Shown here: piece by piece, positions 25,721 through 33,920 of the stretch
How positions within the stretch are numbered: the stretch's first letter is position 1
How the letters are laid out: each line of letters begins with the position of its first letter
From: Flavobacteriales bacterium
Lineage (GTDB): Bacteria; Bacteroidota; Bacteroidia; Flavobacteriales_F; PHOS-HE28
Direction of reading: 5' to 3'
NCBI GenBank assembly: GCA_020635675.1
Contig: JACJZJ010000002.1
Coordinates: 868,001-932,000, forward strand
DNA: 64,000 bases
Notes under the pieces: generated by a model
Told to the model about the DNA's origin: nothing
Database searches by the model: none
The model's input: only the letters and a program-made list of their open reading frames with translations
Program-made: the position numbers and the translations under genes

Positions 25721-27139
25721 ATGCGTGACCTGATCGTGATCGGTGGGTTGGCGTGCGGCATCGGCTTGCATGCCCAGCAAACCTGGACCCTGGACCAATG
25801 CCTGCAACGTGCAGAGGCCCAAAGCCTGGATATGCGCAATGCGGCGCTGAACGCGGATCTTGCCGAAAAGGGCCGGTCGCAGAGCTTCTGGAGCTATTTC
25901 CCCGACCTGAACGCGGGTGGCACCCACGGCTACAACTATGGCCGGGTGGTCGACCGGTTCACCAACACCTTCGCCACCGACCGCGTTCGCACCAACAATT
26001 TCTGGTTGAGCAGTGACCTGGTCCTGTTCAATGGATTGCGCAAACAGAACGAGCGCAGACAGGCCGTTCTGACCGCCGATGCGGCCGGGAGCGGGCTTGA
26101 GGCCCAGCGCAATGTCGTACGCACGCTGGTGGTCGAACGCTTCCTGGATATCCTGGGTCTGGAGGAAAGGATCCGGTCCCAGGAAAGTCTGACCCGATCG
26201 ACCCGCGAGCAGATGGATCGGACCAAGGCCTTGGTGGACGCGGGCAGGCTCGCCGAGGGCGAACTGTTCTCGGCCCGCGCCCAGGTGGCGTCCCAGGAGT
26301 ATTCCCTCACCGACCTGCGCAACCAGCATCAACGTGCCGAACTTCTTCTGGCCCAGACACTGCAATTGGAGCCGGCCGAAGTGGAGGGTTTCCACGTACA
26401 GGCCCCGGCGATCGGCGAAATGGCCGTAACCGAACCGACGGCGTCCGTGGAGGGGGTGCTGATCAACGTACTGGCGCAGGACCCGGCGTACAAGCAGGCC
26501 GAGCTGCAGGCCCTCAGCAGCGAAAGGGGGATCGCGATCGCCCGTTCGGGAGGGATCCCATCGCTCAGTTTCAACGCTTCCTTGGGTACCGGATATTCGG
26601 GCCGGAACTCGGAAACGGTGGGTGAGCCTGTGTTGTCCGACCCGATCGCCATCGGATACACGGCCGGTGGCGAGGTGGTCTATTCGCCGAACTACACCCA
26701 GGACACGCGTACACGTCCGTTCGGCAAGCAGCTGGACGACAACCTCAACGAGAGCTTGGGGTTCACGCTCTCCGTGCCCATCTTCAACAACATGCGCAAC
26801 AAGCTCGCCGTGGACCAGGCCCGGGTGCAGTACGAGCAGGCGAAGATCGATCGGGACAACGTGAGGGATACCCGACGCCGGGACGTGCAGGATGCGATCC
26901 TCGCGCAGCGAGCGGCCTATGACCAGTTCACCTCCGCCGATATCGCCGTGGAGTCCTCCCAGCGGGCCCTGGAGTATGCTCAGGAGCGGTTCGCACAAGG
27001 CGCCATCTCCGCTTTCGAGTTGAACACGGCCCGCAGCGACCTGGAGCGGGCGCTGGCAGGGCGCATCGATGCCCGATACACCTATCTCCTGGCACGTTCC
27101 ACGCTCGACATCCTGCAGGGACTGCCCATTTCGCTCTAG
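25721..27139 (+). CDS. TolC-family outer-membrane efflux protein
   Basis: The 472-residue product has a signal peptide (IVIGGLACGIGLHAQ) followed by WTLDQCLQRAEAQSLDMRNAALNADLAEKG, the usual entry into the first long TolC helix pair. Two structural repeats of helical-barrel sequence are separated by beta-barrel segments, e.g. NFWLSSDLVLFNGLRKQ and FTLSVPIFNNMRNKLAVDQARVQYEQAK. This family forms the outer-membrane exit duct for RND, ABC or type I transporters. No membrane-fusion protein or pump is encoded beside it, so it is an orphan channel here. tsaB starts 4 bases after the stop and may be co-transcribed. Confidence 0.92.
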   Translation: MRDLIVIGGLACGIGLHAQQTWTLDQCLQRAEAQSLDMRNAALNADLAEKGRSQSFWSYFPDLNAGGTHGYNYGRVVDRFTNTFATDRVRTNNFWLSSDLVLFNGLRKQNERRQAVLTADAAGSGLEAQRNVVRTLVVERFLDILGLEERIRSQESLTRSTREQMDRTKALVDAGRLAEGELFSARAQVASQEYSLTDLRNQHQRAELLLAQTLQLEPAEVEGFHVQAPAIGEMAVTEPTASVEGVLINVLAQDPAYKQAELQALSSERGIAIARSGGIPSLSFNASLGTGYSGRNSETVGEPVLSDPIAIGYTAGGEVVYSPNYTQDTRTRPFGKQLDDNLNESLGFTLSVPIFNNMRNKLAVDQARVQYEQAKIDRDNVRDTRRRDVQDAILAQRAAYDQFTSADIAVESSQRALEYAQERFAQGAISAFELNTARSDLERALAGRIDARYTYLLARSTLDILQGLPISL

Positions 27140-27143
27140 GTCC

Positions 27144-27863
27144 GTGGCCTTTCTCCTCTGCATCGAAACGGCCACGCCGATGTGCACGGTGGCGTTGGCA
27201 CACGATGGATACGTACTCGCCCATGCAGCGGAGGAGGGTGATCCGGCCAATGCGGAAAGGCGCTACATCCACGCCGAACGAACGAACGTGCTCATACAGG
27301 CTATCATGGACCGCACTGGTCTGGCGTTCAAGGACTTGGATGGCGTGGCGGTGGGGGTCGGCCCAGGTTCCTATACGGGCCTTCGTATCGGTCTGTCCGC
27401 GGCAAAGGGCCTTTGCTATGCGCTCGGGATCCCGATCATCGGAATCGGTACGCTGGACACGTTGGTGGCCGCGTTGCGCCAGCGGATCCCCGATCCAGTG
27501 GTCACGGAGGATGTGCTGTGGCCGATGATCGACGCACGTCGCATGGAGGTGTTCACCAGCGTCCGCAATGCTTCCGGGTACGGCGAAGGACCAACGCATC
27601 CGCAGGTCCTGGATGAGGCCTGGTGCGCCGCGCTGCCGGCCGGAAAAAGACACGTCGTGTTCGGTGATGGCGCGGACAAGGCGGCCATGCTGTGGGCAAC
27701 GAGCGAACATGTGTTGCACCTCCCGGGCGTGCGACCGCTTGCCTCCATGATGGCGGGGATCGCCATGGCGCGATGGTCGGCCGGTCAATTGGACGATCTG
27801 GCCTATCTCGTCCCCGAATACGGTAAGGAGGCCCGGCCTACGCGTCCGCGACCCCGGTCATAG
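27144..27863 (+). CDS. tsaB: tRNA threonylcarbamoyladenosine biosynthesis protein TsaB
   Basis: The 239-residue product belongs to the Kae1/TsaD-like fold. TsaB scaffolds TsaD and TsaE for t6A modification of ANN-decoding tRNAs. The N-terminal FLLCIETATPMCTVAL, the central VGVGPGSYTGLRIGLSAAKGL and the PMIDARRMEVF segment are the family hallmarks. It lacks the TsaD metal ligands, as expected. GTG at 27144, directly after the TolC-family stop, places CIETAT at residue 6 as in homologs; the frame is open further upstream inside the preceding gene. The TAG stop overlaps the convergent repeat-protein gene by 6 bases. Confidence 0.95.
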   Translation: MAFLLCIETATPMCTVALAHDGYVLAHAAEEGDPANAERRYIHAERTNVLIQAIMDRTGLAFKDLDGVAVGVGPGSYTGLRIGLSAAKGLCYALGIPIIGIGTLDTLVAALRQRIPDPVVTEDVLWPMIDARRMEVFTSVRNASGYGEGPTHPQVLDEAWCAALPAGKRHVVFGDGADKAAMLWATSEHVLHLPGVRPLASMMAGIAMARWSAGQLDDLAYLVPEYGKEARPTRPRPRS

Positions 27864-28391
27864 GCCGGCCAGGATGGCCAGGAGTTCGATCGGACGCAAT
27901 TCCCCGTCGACGGTCAGGATCGCATCTCCGCGGGTCGCGAAGGGGCCCTCGGCGAGATAGATCAAGTCGCTGTCGATCACAAAGGCGCCCTCGGCCTTGG
28001 TGCAAAAGGCGCCTTCCGCGCGGAACACCTTGTTGCCTTCGCGAACAAGGGCGCATGAGCCGCGTTGGCAGGCGTAACCACTACAGCGAACGAGTTTGTC
28101 GGGACCTTCCATGAAAAAGGCCGTCGTTCCCCGCTTTCCGAAGGTGTCTGCCGCGTGGAACACCTGGTCCTCCTCCACCACCCAGATGCAGGGACCCAGC
28201 CCGCCGAAGCTGCCCGAGGCCTGGTACACCCTGCCGTCCTGTACGACGAAGGCGGCATCGCCCGGTGTGCCGAAGGGTCCATAGGCCCAATGCACGACCA
28301 CCTGCGCATTGCCCGGGAGCGCAAGCATCAGCAGACCTGCCATGCCAATGATGCGCAGACCTCGAAAAGCGCTGTGTCGTTCACCCGGCAT
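27858..28391 (-). CDS. Exported protein made of six 22-residue repeats, unknown function
   Basis: The 177-residue product has a signal peptide (basic [13 protein letters not shown], then IIGMAGLLMLALPGNAQ). The rest is six tandem units of about 22 residues. They begin YGPFGTPGDAAFVVQDGRVY, SGSFGGLGPCIWVVEEDQVF, ADTFGKRGTTAFFMEGPDKL, SGYACQRGSCALVREGNKVF, EGAFCTKAEGAFVIDSDLIY and EGPFATRGDAILTVDGEL. The pattern is small-G-x-F-x(3)-G-x-A-hydrophobic-V-x-(D/E)-x-x-(V/I)-aromatic-x-A, which suggests pairs of short strands in a solenoid or propeller-like shell. Cys residues occur in units 2-5. The start overlaps the stop of the upstream gene by 11 bases, so it is the last cistron of a three-gene exported-protein operon. 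I do not recognise the family. Confidence 0.7.
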   Translation of the reverse strand: MPGERHSAFRGLRIIGMAGLLMLALPGNAQVVVHWAYGPFGTPGDAAFVVQDGRVYQASGSFGGLGPCIWVVEEDQVFHAADTFGKRGTTAFFMEGPDKLVRCSGYACQRGSCALVREGNKVFRAEGAFCTKAEGAFVIDSDLIYLAEGPFATRGDAILTVDGELRPIELLAILAGL

Positions 28392-29286
28392 CGCGTTCAG
28401 TGGAATAACGGACCAGATGGATCGTGCCGGTGGACATTTCCCGACGCAGCCGGGCTTTGAGGAACATGGTACCTTCTTCGTAAAGGTATTCCTCGTGCGC
28501 TACATGCTGCTGATCATGATACTCGTCCATGGCCATGAGGTCGCCTGCGGCATCATACTGGAAGGTACGACGCACGACATGGGATACGCTCAGGTCCAAC
28601 TGCTCGGTTCGCTCGGCGAGCCGTCCCTTCTCGTTGTACCGGAATTCCGTACGTGATCGCCGACCTGTGACCAGGTAGTGGTCCTCCACCTTTCGGAGAT
28701 AGCCCCATGTGTCGTAGGTGCTCGTCTCCTCACGATAGGGCAGGCCAAGGTCGTTCAGGTGCACACGTATACGGACCGAATCGCTCATGTTGCGGTATTG
28801 GAACCGCTCATCACTGATCACGTTGCGATCGCCCGGAACGAAATGGTAGCGATCGGGTCCTTGGTTCACGATCCGCACATAGCTCCTTCGTTCCGGGCGA
28901 TCCAGGCTGTCGTAAACGGTCTCCACCGCGTAGAATCCGTTCAGATCGTTGTGCAGTTCCTGCACCACGAGACCCCTTTCGTTGAAGGTCGATACAACAG
29001 AGGCCGTGTCGAGGCCCGATCCAGGATGACCAAAGCTCGTGTTCCGATAGATCGTGCGGCCGTCGCGATCGAACCTGTACAGATAGCGCGTGTCCAGGTC
29101 GCGGATCGGTTCCTGCTCACGCTTCACCGCGGCACGTCCGCCGATCGAGGTGATCCGCGATCGGGAGATGAAGTCGGGGGCGAAGGCGGGTTGGTCCACC
29201 GGGTCGGCGGATGGCGTCACGCACAGGGTCTGGGCGAACAGGGTCGCGCTGTTGCCCAGGAACAGAAGGAGGGCGGGTGTCCTCAT
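28381..29286 (-). CDS. Exported protein with YD/RHS-like repeats
   Basis: The 301-residue product has a signal peptide ([19 protein letters not shown]). From about residue 65 onward it carries repeats of the YD type: [59 protein letters not shown] and [15 protein letters not shown]. Such repeats form strand-rich shells in RHS/YD proteins. This protein is far too short to be a polymorphic toxin, and I see no toxin domain or self-cleavage core. The ATG at 29286 overlaps the stop of the DUF255 gene (ATGA) and replaces an upstream ATG inside that gene. Probably periplasmic or surface-exposed; function unknown. Confidence 0.65.
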   Translation of the reverse strand: MRTPALLLFLGNSATLFAQTLCVTPSADPVDQPAFAPDFISRSRITSIGGRAAVKREQEPIRDLDTRYLYRFDRDGRTIYRNTSFGHPGSGLDTASVVSTFNERGLVVQELHNDLNGFYAVETVYDSLDRPERRSYVRIVNQGPDRYHFVPGDRNVISDERFQYRNMSDSVRIRVHLNDLGLPYREETSTYDTWGYLRKVEDHYLVTGRRSRTEFRYNEKGRLAERTEQLDLSVSHVVRRTFQYDAAGDLMAMDEYHDQQHVAHEEYLYEEGTMFLKARLRREMSTGTIHLVRYSTERDAG

Positions 29287-31406
29287 CGCAACTGTTCCAG
29301 TGCCTCGTTCACGGTGCTCACAGGCAATTGGCACACCTTGTTCTCACACACGAAAATGGTGGTATTCCCGAGGAACTTCCCCTCGAGCAGCGGCAGGGCG
29401 CTCGGACCGGGGCCGCCCAGGAAGATCCGTTCGGGGATGTAGTGCCTGCCGAACTCCTGCCGAAGGACGATGCAGTCCGGACCTGTGATCGCGATCTCGT
29501 GCAGCGGGAACACGTCACCGAGCGCCAGCTGCGCCCAATTGCCATACCCTTGCGGGTATTCCGACATTCGGTCCTTCACGTTCGCGAGCATCTGGTCGCT
29601 CATGGCGATCCATTCCGGTCGGTCGAACAGGTGGCCGAGGGTGAAGAGTGCCCGGGCCATCGCACTGTTGGAGGCGGGGATCACGTTGTCGGTCACTTCC
29701 ATTTTCCGGGCGATCAGCGGCGGATCGAGGTCGCTGGTGAAAAGGAACATGCCACTACTCCCGTCATGGAAGTGCGTGATCGCATAGGCTAGCAGTTCCC
29801 TTGCCTCGTCGATCCATCTTTCTTCGAACGTGACCTGATAGAGCGCCACGAGTGCTTCAAGGGTGAAGCTGTAATCCTCCAAATAGCCATTGATCCCGGC
29901 CTGACCACCCTTGGCGCTGTGCCAGAGCCCGCCATCATCCCGCCGGCATTGTTGCAGGATACGTTGCATAGCCTGTCGCGCGGTGGTCAGGTCGTCGTCA
30001 TCCCCAAGCGCGTCAAAGGCATCCACCAATGCCGTGATCATCAGCGCGTTCCAGCTGGTGAGCGCCTTGTCGTCCAGACCGGGACGGACACGTTGTCCGC
30101 GTCTCTCTAGCAGTTTGCCGTCTATGCGGTCCATCGCGACCCGCAGATCGCTCTCGGAAATGCCCCGTTCCCTGGCCACGTCTGCGGCCGAACGAGTGCG
30201 GAGCAGGATGATCTTGTCCTTCTCCCACGCCCCGGCCCTCATGTCGTACCAAGCTTCTGCGATGTGCATATCCTCTTCGCCCAGGGTCCGTTCGAGTTCA
30301 TCATGGCTCCATACGTAGTAGCGTCCCTCCTCGCCCTCGCTATCTGCATCCAGCGCACTGAAAAAGGCGGCATCGGCCCCCATCATCTCCCTGTGTACGA
30401 AGGCCAACGTTCGACGGACCACGTCCGCGTACAGGGGGTTCTGGAATGCCTGATGGGCCTGGCTGTAGAGCGAGACGAGCTGGGCATTGTCGTACAGCAT
30501 CTTCTCGAAGTGGGGTACTTTCCAAAGAATGTCGGTACTGTACCGGGCGAACCCGCCGCCCACCTGGTCGAAGATCCCGCCCATCGCCATCTTGTCCAGG
30601 GTACGCCGTACATGTGCCAGCACCGCGCCGTCCTGTGTCAGTGTGCCATAGCGCAGCAGGAACTGCAGGTTGTTGGGCATCGGGAACTTCGGTGCACGGT
30701 CCGGTCCCCCGTGCTCGTGATCGAAGTCGTCCGACCATTTGTCCACCAGCGCATCCATTTCCTGGCGGGTATAGGGTGCTGCATCCGTTCGAAGCCGCAC
30801 AAGGTCGGCTTCCGCCACACCTCGCTGGAGCTGGTCGGCGTAGGCCTTGACCCGATCCGGTTCCTGTTGCCATGTGGTGCTGAGGTCCTCCAGCAATTGG
30901 CGCCATTGCTTTGGGGGGAAATAGGTGCCCCCATAGACCGGACGGCCGTCGGGCATCACGAAGCAGTTGAGCGGCCATCCACCTCTTCCGGTCAGCAACT
31001 GCACGGCCGTCATGTACACCTGGTCCACATCCGGCCGCTCCTCACGATCGACCTTGATGCATATGAAGCGATCGTTCATCAGTGCCGCGATGCTGTCGTT
31101 CTCGAAACTTTCGCGCTCCATCACGTGGCACCAATGGCAACTGCTGTACCCGATGCTCACCAGGACCAGTTTGTTGGCGGAACGCGCTGAATCGAATGCC
31201 TCCTGCCCCCATGGGAACCAGTCCACCGGATTATGGGCATGCTGCAGGAGGTAGGGGCTGCTCTCTTGGATGAGCCGGTTGGTGTGCTTGTGGGCGTTGG
31301 TATCTTGCATGGGCGGTTCGGCCGCCACCCCGTGCCGGCCGCCGCAGCCGCTGATCGACAGCCCGGTCAACACAGCAACGGCACACAGGACGTGGATGGA
31401 GGACAT
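29283..31406 (-). CDS. DUF255 thioredoxin-domain protein (YyaL / spermatogenesis-associated 20-like), lipoprotein form
   Basis: The 707-residue product has an N-terminal thioredoxin-like DUF255 domain with [25 protein letters not shown] and the active CxxC in [12 protein letters not shown] (near residue 92), then [24 protein letters not shown]. An (alpha/alpha)6 barrel-like region with YYVWSHDE and [12 protein letters not shown] follows. Most family members are cytoplasmic; this one begins with a lipobox-type leader ([11 protein letters not shown]), so it is probably a periplasm-facing lipoprotein. The biochemical role of the family is not settled. It is the first gene of a leftward operon of three exported proteins; a near-consensus promoter (TTACTTTG) lies at 31414-31421. 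Confidence 0.88.
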   Translation of the reverse strand: MSSIHVLCAVAVLTGLSISGCGGRHGVAAEPPMQDTNAHKHTNRLIQESSPYLLQHAHNPVDWFPWGQEAFDSARSANKLVLVSIGYSSCHWCHVMERESFENDSIAALMNDRFICIKVDREERPDVDQVYMTAVQLLTGRGGWPLNCFVMPDGRPVYGGTYFPPKQWRQLLEDLSTTWQQEPDRVKAYADQLQRGVAEADLVRLRTDAAPYTRQEMDALVDKWSDDFDHEHGGPDRAPKFPMPNNLQFLLRYGTLTQDGAVLAHVRRTLDKMAMGGIFDQVGGGFARYSTDILWKVPHFEKMLYDNAQLVSLYSQAHQAFQNPLYADVVRRTLAFVHREMMGADAAFFSALDADSEGEEGRYYVWSHDELERTLGEEDMHIAEAWYDMRAGAWEKDKIILLRTRSAADVARERGISESDLRVAMDRIDGKLLERRGQRVRPGLDDKALTSWNALMITALVDAFDALGDDDDLTTARQAMQRILQQCRRDDGGLWHSAKGGQAGINGYLEDYSFTLEALVALYQVTFEERWIDEARELLAYAITHFHDGSSGMFLFTSDLDPPLIARKMEVTDNVIPASNSAMARALFTLGHLFDRPEWIAMSDQMLANVKDRMSEYPQGYGNWAQLALGDVFPLHEIAITGPDCIVLRQEFGRHYIPERIFLGGPGPSALPLLEGKFLGNTTIFVCENKVCQLPVSTVNEALEQLR

Positions 31407-31431
31407 GAGGCGTCAAAGTAACGCAGGGAGC

Positions 31432-31950
31432 ATGGTCCGATCGGAGCCTGGCGATCGGGGCATTCCACGATCGGTAGTGAAGGACGCGCAGTGGAGCATC
31501 TGGTGGATGGCGCTCGGGATCCTGTCCACGGTGGTGGCCCTGTTGACCTGGGGCAAGGAGGTGCTGCAGCCGGTCCCGGTCCTATTGCGCGCTTTGGCGG
31601 GGTGCTGTCTCGTAGGCCTTGTGCTGCCCTACCGTTGGACTGGCGCGCTTCTTCGGCTGGATCGTGCGGAATGGCGTTTGCTTTGGGCTTTGGGCATCGG
31701 GCCAACGCTGTTCACGCTCGGGTCGGGTATGCACCGGTACCTCCATGGGCCGGTCACCTGCACGGAGCATCGGGTGGTGCACGTGCTCGCGACCGGATTC
31801 ATCTGGCGGATCGAACTGGAGGACGGAACGCTCGCGGACCATCCGCTTGCGCGTGAACATTACCTGGATCCCGGGTTGGTCCCGGGGGACACCTGCCGGA
31901 TCTGTCTTGCGCGGGGCCTTTTCGGCGGCGCCGTCATGGTGGACCCGTGA
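31432..31950 (+). CDS. Small two-helix membrane protein of unknown function
   Basis: The 172-residue product has two or three membrane segments (WSIWWMALGILSTVVALLTW, LLRALAGCCLVGLVLPY and perhaps WALGIGPTLFTLGSGM). A C-terminal soluble part of about 80 residues includes HRVVHVLATGFIWRIELEDG and CRICLARGLFGGAVM. No family is recognised. I chose the ATG at 31432, because the longer open frame to 31270 overlaps the divergent DUF255 gene and its promoter. Earlier in-frame ATGs at 31399 and 31408 are possible. The gene ends exactly where the convergent LEA-like gene ends (31950/31951). Confidence 0.5.
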   Translation: MVRSEPGDRGIPRSVVKDAQWSIWWMALGILSTVVALLTWGKEVLQPVPVLLRALAGCCLVGLVLPYRWTGALLRLDRAEWRLLWALGIGPTLFTLGSGMHRYLHGPVTCTEHRVVHVLATGFIWRIELEDGTLADHPLAREHYLDPGLVPGDTCRICLARGLFGGAVMVDP

Positions 31951-32421
31951 TCAATGGTGTCCCTGGTCCAGGCGTTGCTCCAATTCGAACGGGAACCGCC
32001 GCCTGAGGAGCCCGGCTTGACCTACGACGGTCCCTTGTACCCGCAGATCGGCGTACCCCTTCAGCAGGCCGGAAAGCCCCAGCAATGCAGCTGGTAGTCC
32101 GCCCTGGTCCAGTTCCGCGTGCATCGGTACGGAGTAGGTGCGGGTGACGCGGGGTTGCAGGACCAGCATCGAGTCCAGGTGGCCTTTGCCGACGAATACG
32201 CCATCGAGGAACAGGTCCACATCGGGATCGCGCACCTTCAGCCGGTAGCGATTCGGATTCGCCACCCGAACATCGAGCCGCAGGGCGATGCCTTCCTTGT
32301 CGAGCCGGGTCGTTCGCACCCGATCGATCCCCTCCAGAGTGACGGGACGATAGGATAGGCATCCGCAGAGAAGGAGAGCTGCCGGAAGGAGGGTGCGATG
32401 GCCTCCATGCATCGCGGACAT
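31951..32421 (-). CDS. LEA type 2-like lipoprotein
   Basis: The 156-residue product has a lipobox leader (LLPAALLLCGC), then a single LEA14-type immunoglobulin-like domain. The hallmark VRVANPNRYRLKVRDPDVDLFLDGVFVGKG spans about residues 52-81, and a Leu/Val strand pattern follows to the end. Such proteins are small, often periplasm-facing, beta-sandwich lipoproteins with unclear function, linked in some species to stress or desiccation. It starts 3 bases after the M20 peptidase stop and is likely co-transcribed with it. Confidence 0.75.
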   Translation of the reverse strand: MSAMHGGHRTLLPAALLLCGCLSYRPVTLEGIDRVRTTRLDKEGIALRLDVRVANPNRYRLKVRDPDVDLFLDGVFVGKGHLDSMLVLQPRVTRTYSVPMHAELDQGGLPAALLGLSGLLKGYADLRVQGTVVGQAGLLRRRFPFELEQRLDQGHH

Positions 32422-32424
32422 CGC

Positions 32425-33804
32425 TCAGGCCCTGCCGTTGCTCATCGCTGCGAAGTGGGCGAAGAACCTGGGAATGGCCCGGATGCCCTGCATGAAATTG
32501 AACACGCCAAAGTGCTCGTTCGGACTATGGATCTTGTCGCTGTCCAATCCGAAACCGAACAGGATGGTCTTGATGCCCAGCTCCTGTTCGAACAAGGCCA
32601 CGATCGGGATGGAGCCGCCGCCACGGGTGGGTATGGGTGCTTTGCCGAACGTTTCCTCCATGGCCTTGCTCGCTGCCTTGTAGGCCACGGAATCCGCCGG
32701 GGTGACGACCGCCTCGCCGCCGTGCAATGCCGTAACTTTCACCTTGACACAAGGGGGGGCGATCTTCTGGAAGTGTTCGGCGAAGAGCTTCGTGATCTTC
32801 TGGCTTTTCTGGTCCGGCACCAGGCGCATGCTGATCTTGGCCGAGGCTTTTGATGGGAGCACGGTCTTCGCACCCTCGCCGGTATAGCCTCCCCAGATCC
32901 CATTGACGTCCAGTGTGGGGCGGATGGTGCAGCGCTCTTCCGTGGTATAGCCCTTTTCTCCCCACACGGCATCGATGCCCAGGTCTTCCATATAGGCTTT
33001 CTCGTTGAACGGTGCCTCGGCCAATGCCTTGCGTTCCGCATCGCTCAACTCCACCACATCATCATAGAAACCCGCTATGTTCACCCGATACGCTTCGTCG
33101 TGCAGACTGGTGATCAGTTCGCAAAGCACATTGATCGGATTGGCCACGGCTCCACCATAGACCCCGCTGTGCAGGTCGCGGTTCGGCCCCGTCACCTCCA
33201 CCTCCATGTAACTGAGACCGCGCAGACCTGTGTTGATACTGGGCGTGTCATTGGCGATCATCGCCGTGTCGCTGATCAGGACCACGTCCGCCTTCAGTTT
33301 CTCCTTGTTGTTCTTGACGAAAGTGCCCAGGTTCTCCGATCCCACTTCCTCCTCCCCCTCGATCATGAACTTCACGTTGCAGGGCAGCGTATCGTTCTTC
33401 AGCATGGCCTCGATGGCCTTGACGTGCATGTAGAACTGGCCCTTGTCATCGGCAGAGCCGCGGGCGATGATCAACCCATCCTTCACCACTGGTTCGAAGG
33501 GAGGTGAGGTCCACAGTTCCAGGGGGTCGGCGGGCTGTACATCATAGTGTCCGTAGGTAAGTACGGTGGGTTTGGAGGGGTCGATGATCTTTTCGCCATA
33601 AACAATGGGATGTCCGGCGGTGGGGCACACCTCCACCTTTTCCAGCCCGGCTTCGACCAGGCGTGCGCGCACGGAATCCGCACAGCGGGACACGTCCGTC
33701 TTGTGTTCGGGATCGGCGCTCACCGACGGGATGCGCAGCAGGTCGAGCAGTTCATCCAGGAAGCGGTCCTTGTGCGTGTCGATGTAGGCTTGGGTCTTCT
33801 CCAC
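32425..33804 (-). CDS. M20-family dipeptidase
   Basis: The product is about 459 residues and resembles the CNDP/DUG1-like branch of M20 metallopeptidases. The zinc and catalytic motifs are TYGHYDVQPADP (His, then catalytic Asp), ARGSADDKGQFYMHVKA, and MIEGEEEVGSENLG with the catalytic Glu. The lid and dimerisation domain begins at GLRGLSYMEVEVTGPNRDLHSGVYGG, and the terminal zinc His lies in DSDKIHSPNEHFG. I see no signal peptide, so it is likely cytoplasmic. The GTG at 33804 (VEKTQAYIDTHK) matches the family N-terminus better than the upstream ATG at 33864. A promoter-like TATCTTGC lies about 25 bases upstream. Confidence 0.92.
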   Translation of the reverse strand: MEKTQAYIDTHKDRFLDELLDLLRIPSVSADPEHKTDVSRCADSVRARLVEAGLEKVEVCPTAGHPIVYGEKIIDPSKPTVLTYGHYDVQPADPLELWTSPPFEPVVKDGLIIARGSADDKGQFYMHVKAIEAMLKNDTLPCNVKFMIEGEEEVGSENLGTFVKNNKEKLKADVVLISDTAMIANDTPSINTGLRGLSYMEVEVTGPNRDLHSGVYGGAVANPINVLCELITSLHDEAYRVNIAGFYDDVVELSDAERKALAEAPFNEKAYMEDLGIDAVWGEKGYTTEERCTIRPTLDVNGIWGGYTGEGAKTVLPSKASAKISMRLVPDQKSQKITKLFAEHFQKIAPPCVKVKVTALHGGEAVVTPADSVAYKAASKAMEETFGKAPIPTRGGGSIPIVALFEQELGIKTILFGFGLDSDKIHSPNEHFGVFNFMQGIRAIPRFFAHFAAMSNGRA

Positions 33805-33920
33805 GGGATCGGATATTTCAGCTGGCCCGCAAGATACTCGCCAGCGTTCAGGCGCCTCAGGCAACGCGGGGAGGGGCGGGTCAGTCTATGCTTCGTCAGA
33901 GAGCCCTATTTTTAAGGTCC

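Noticed and set aside
28381..29286. A polymorphic toxin (RHS) system with immunity gene
   Set aside because: The YD-repeat protein is too short, has no toxin-like C-terminus or core peptidase, and the downstream gene is an exported repeat protein, not an immunity protein.
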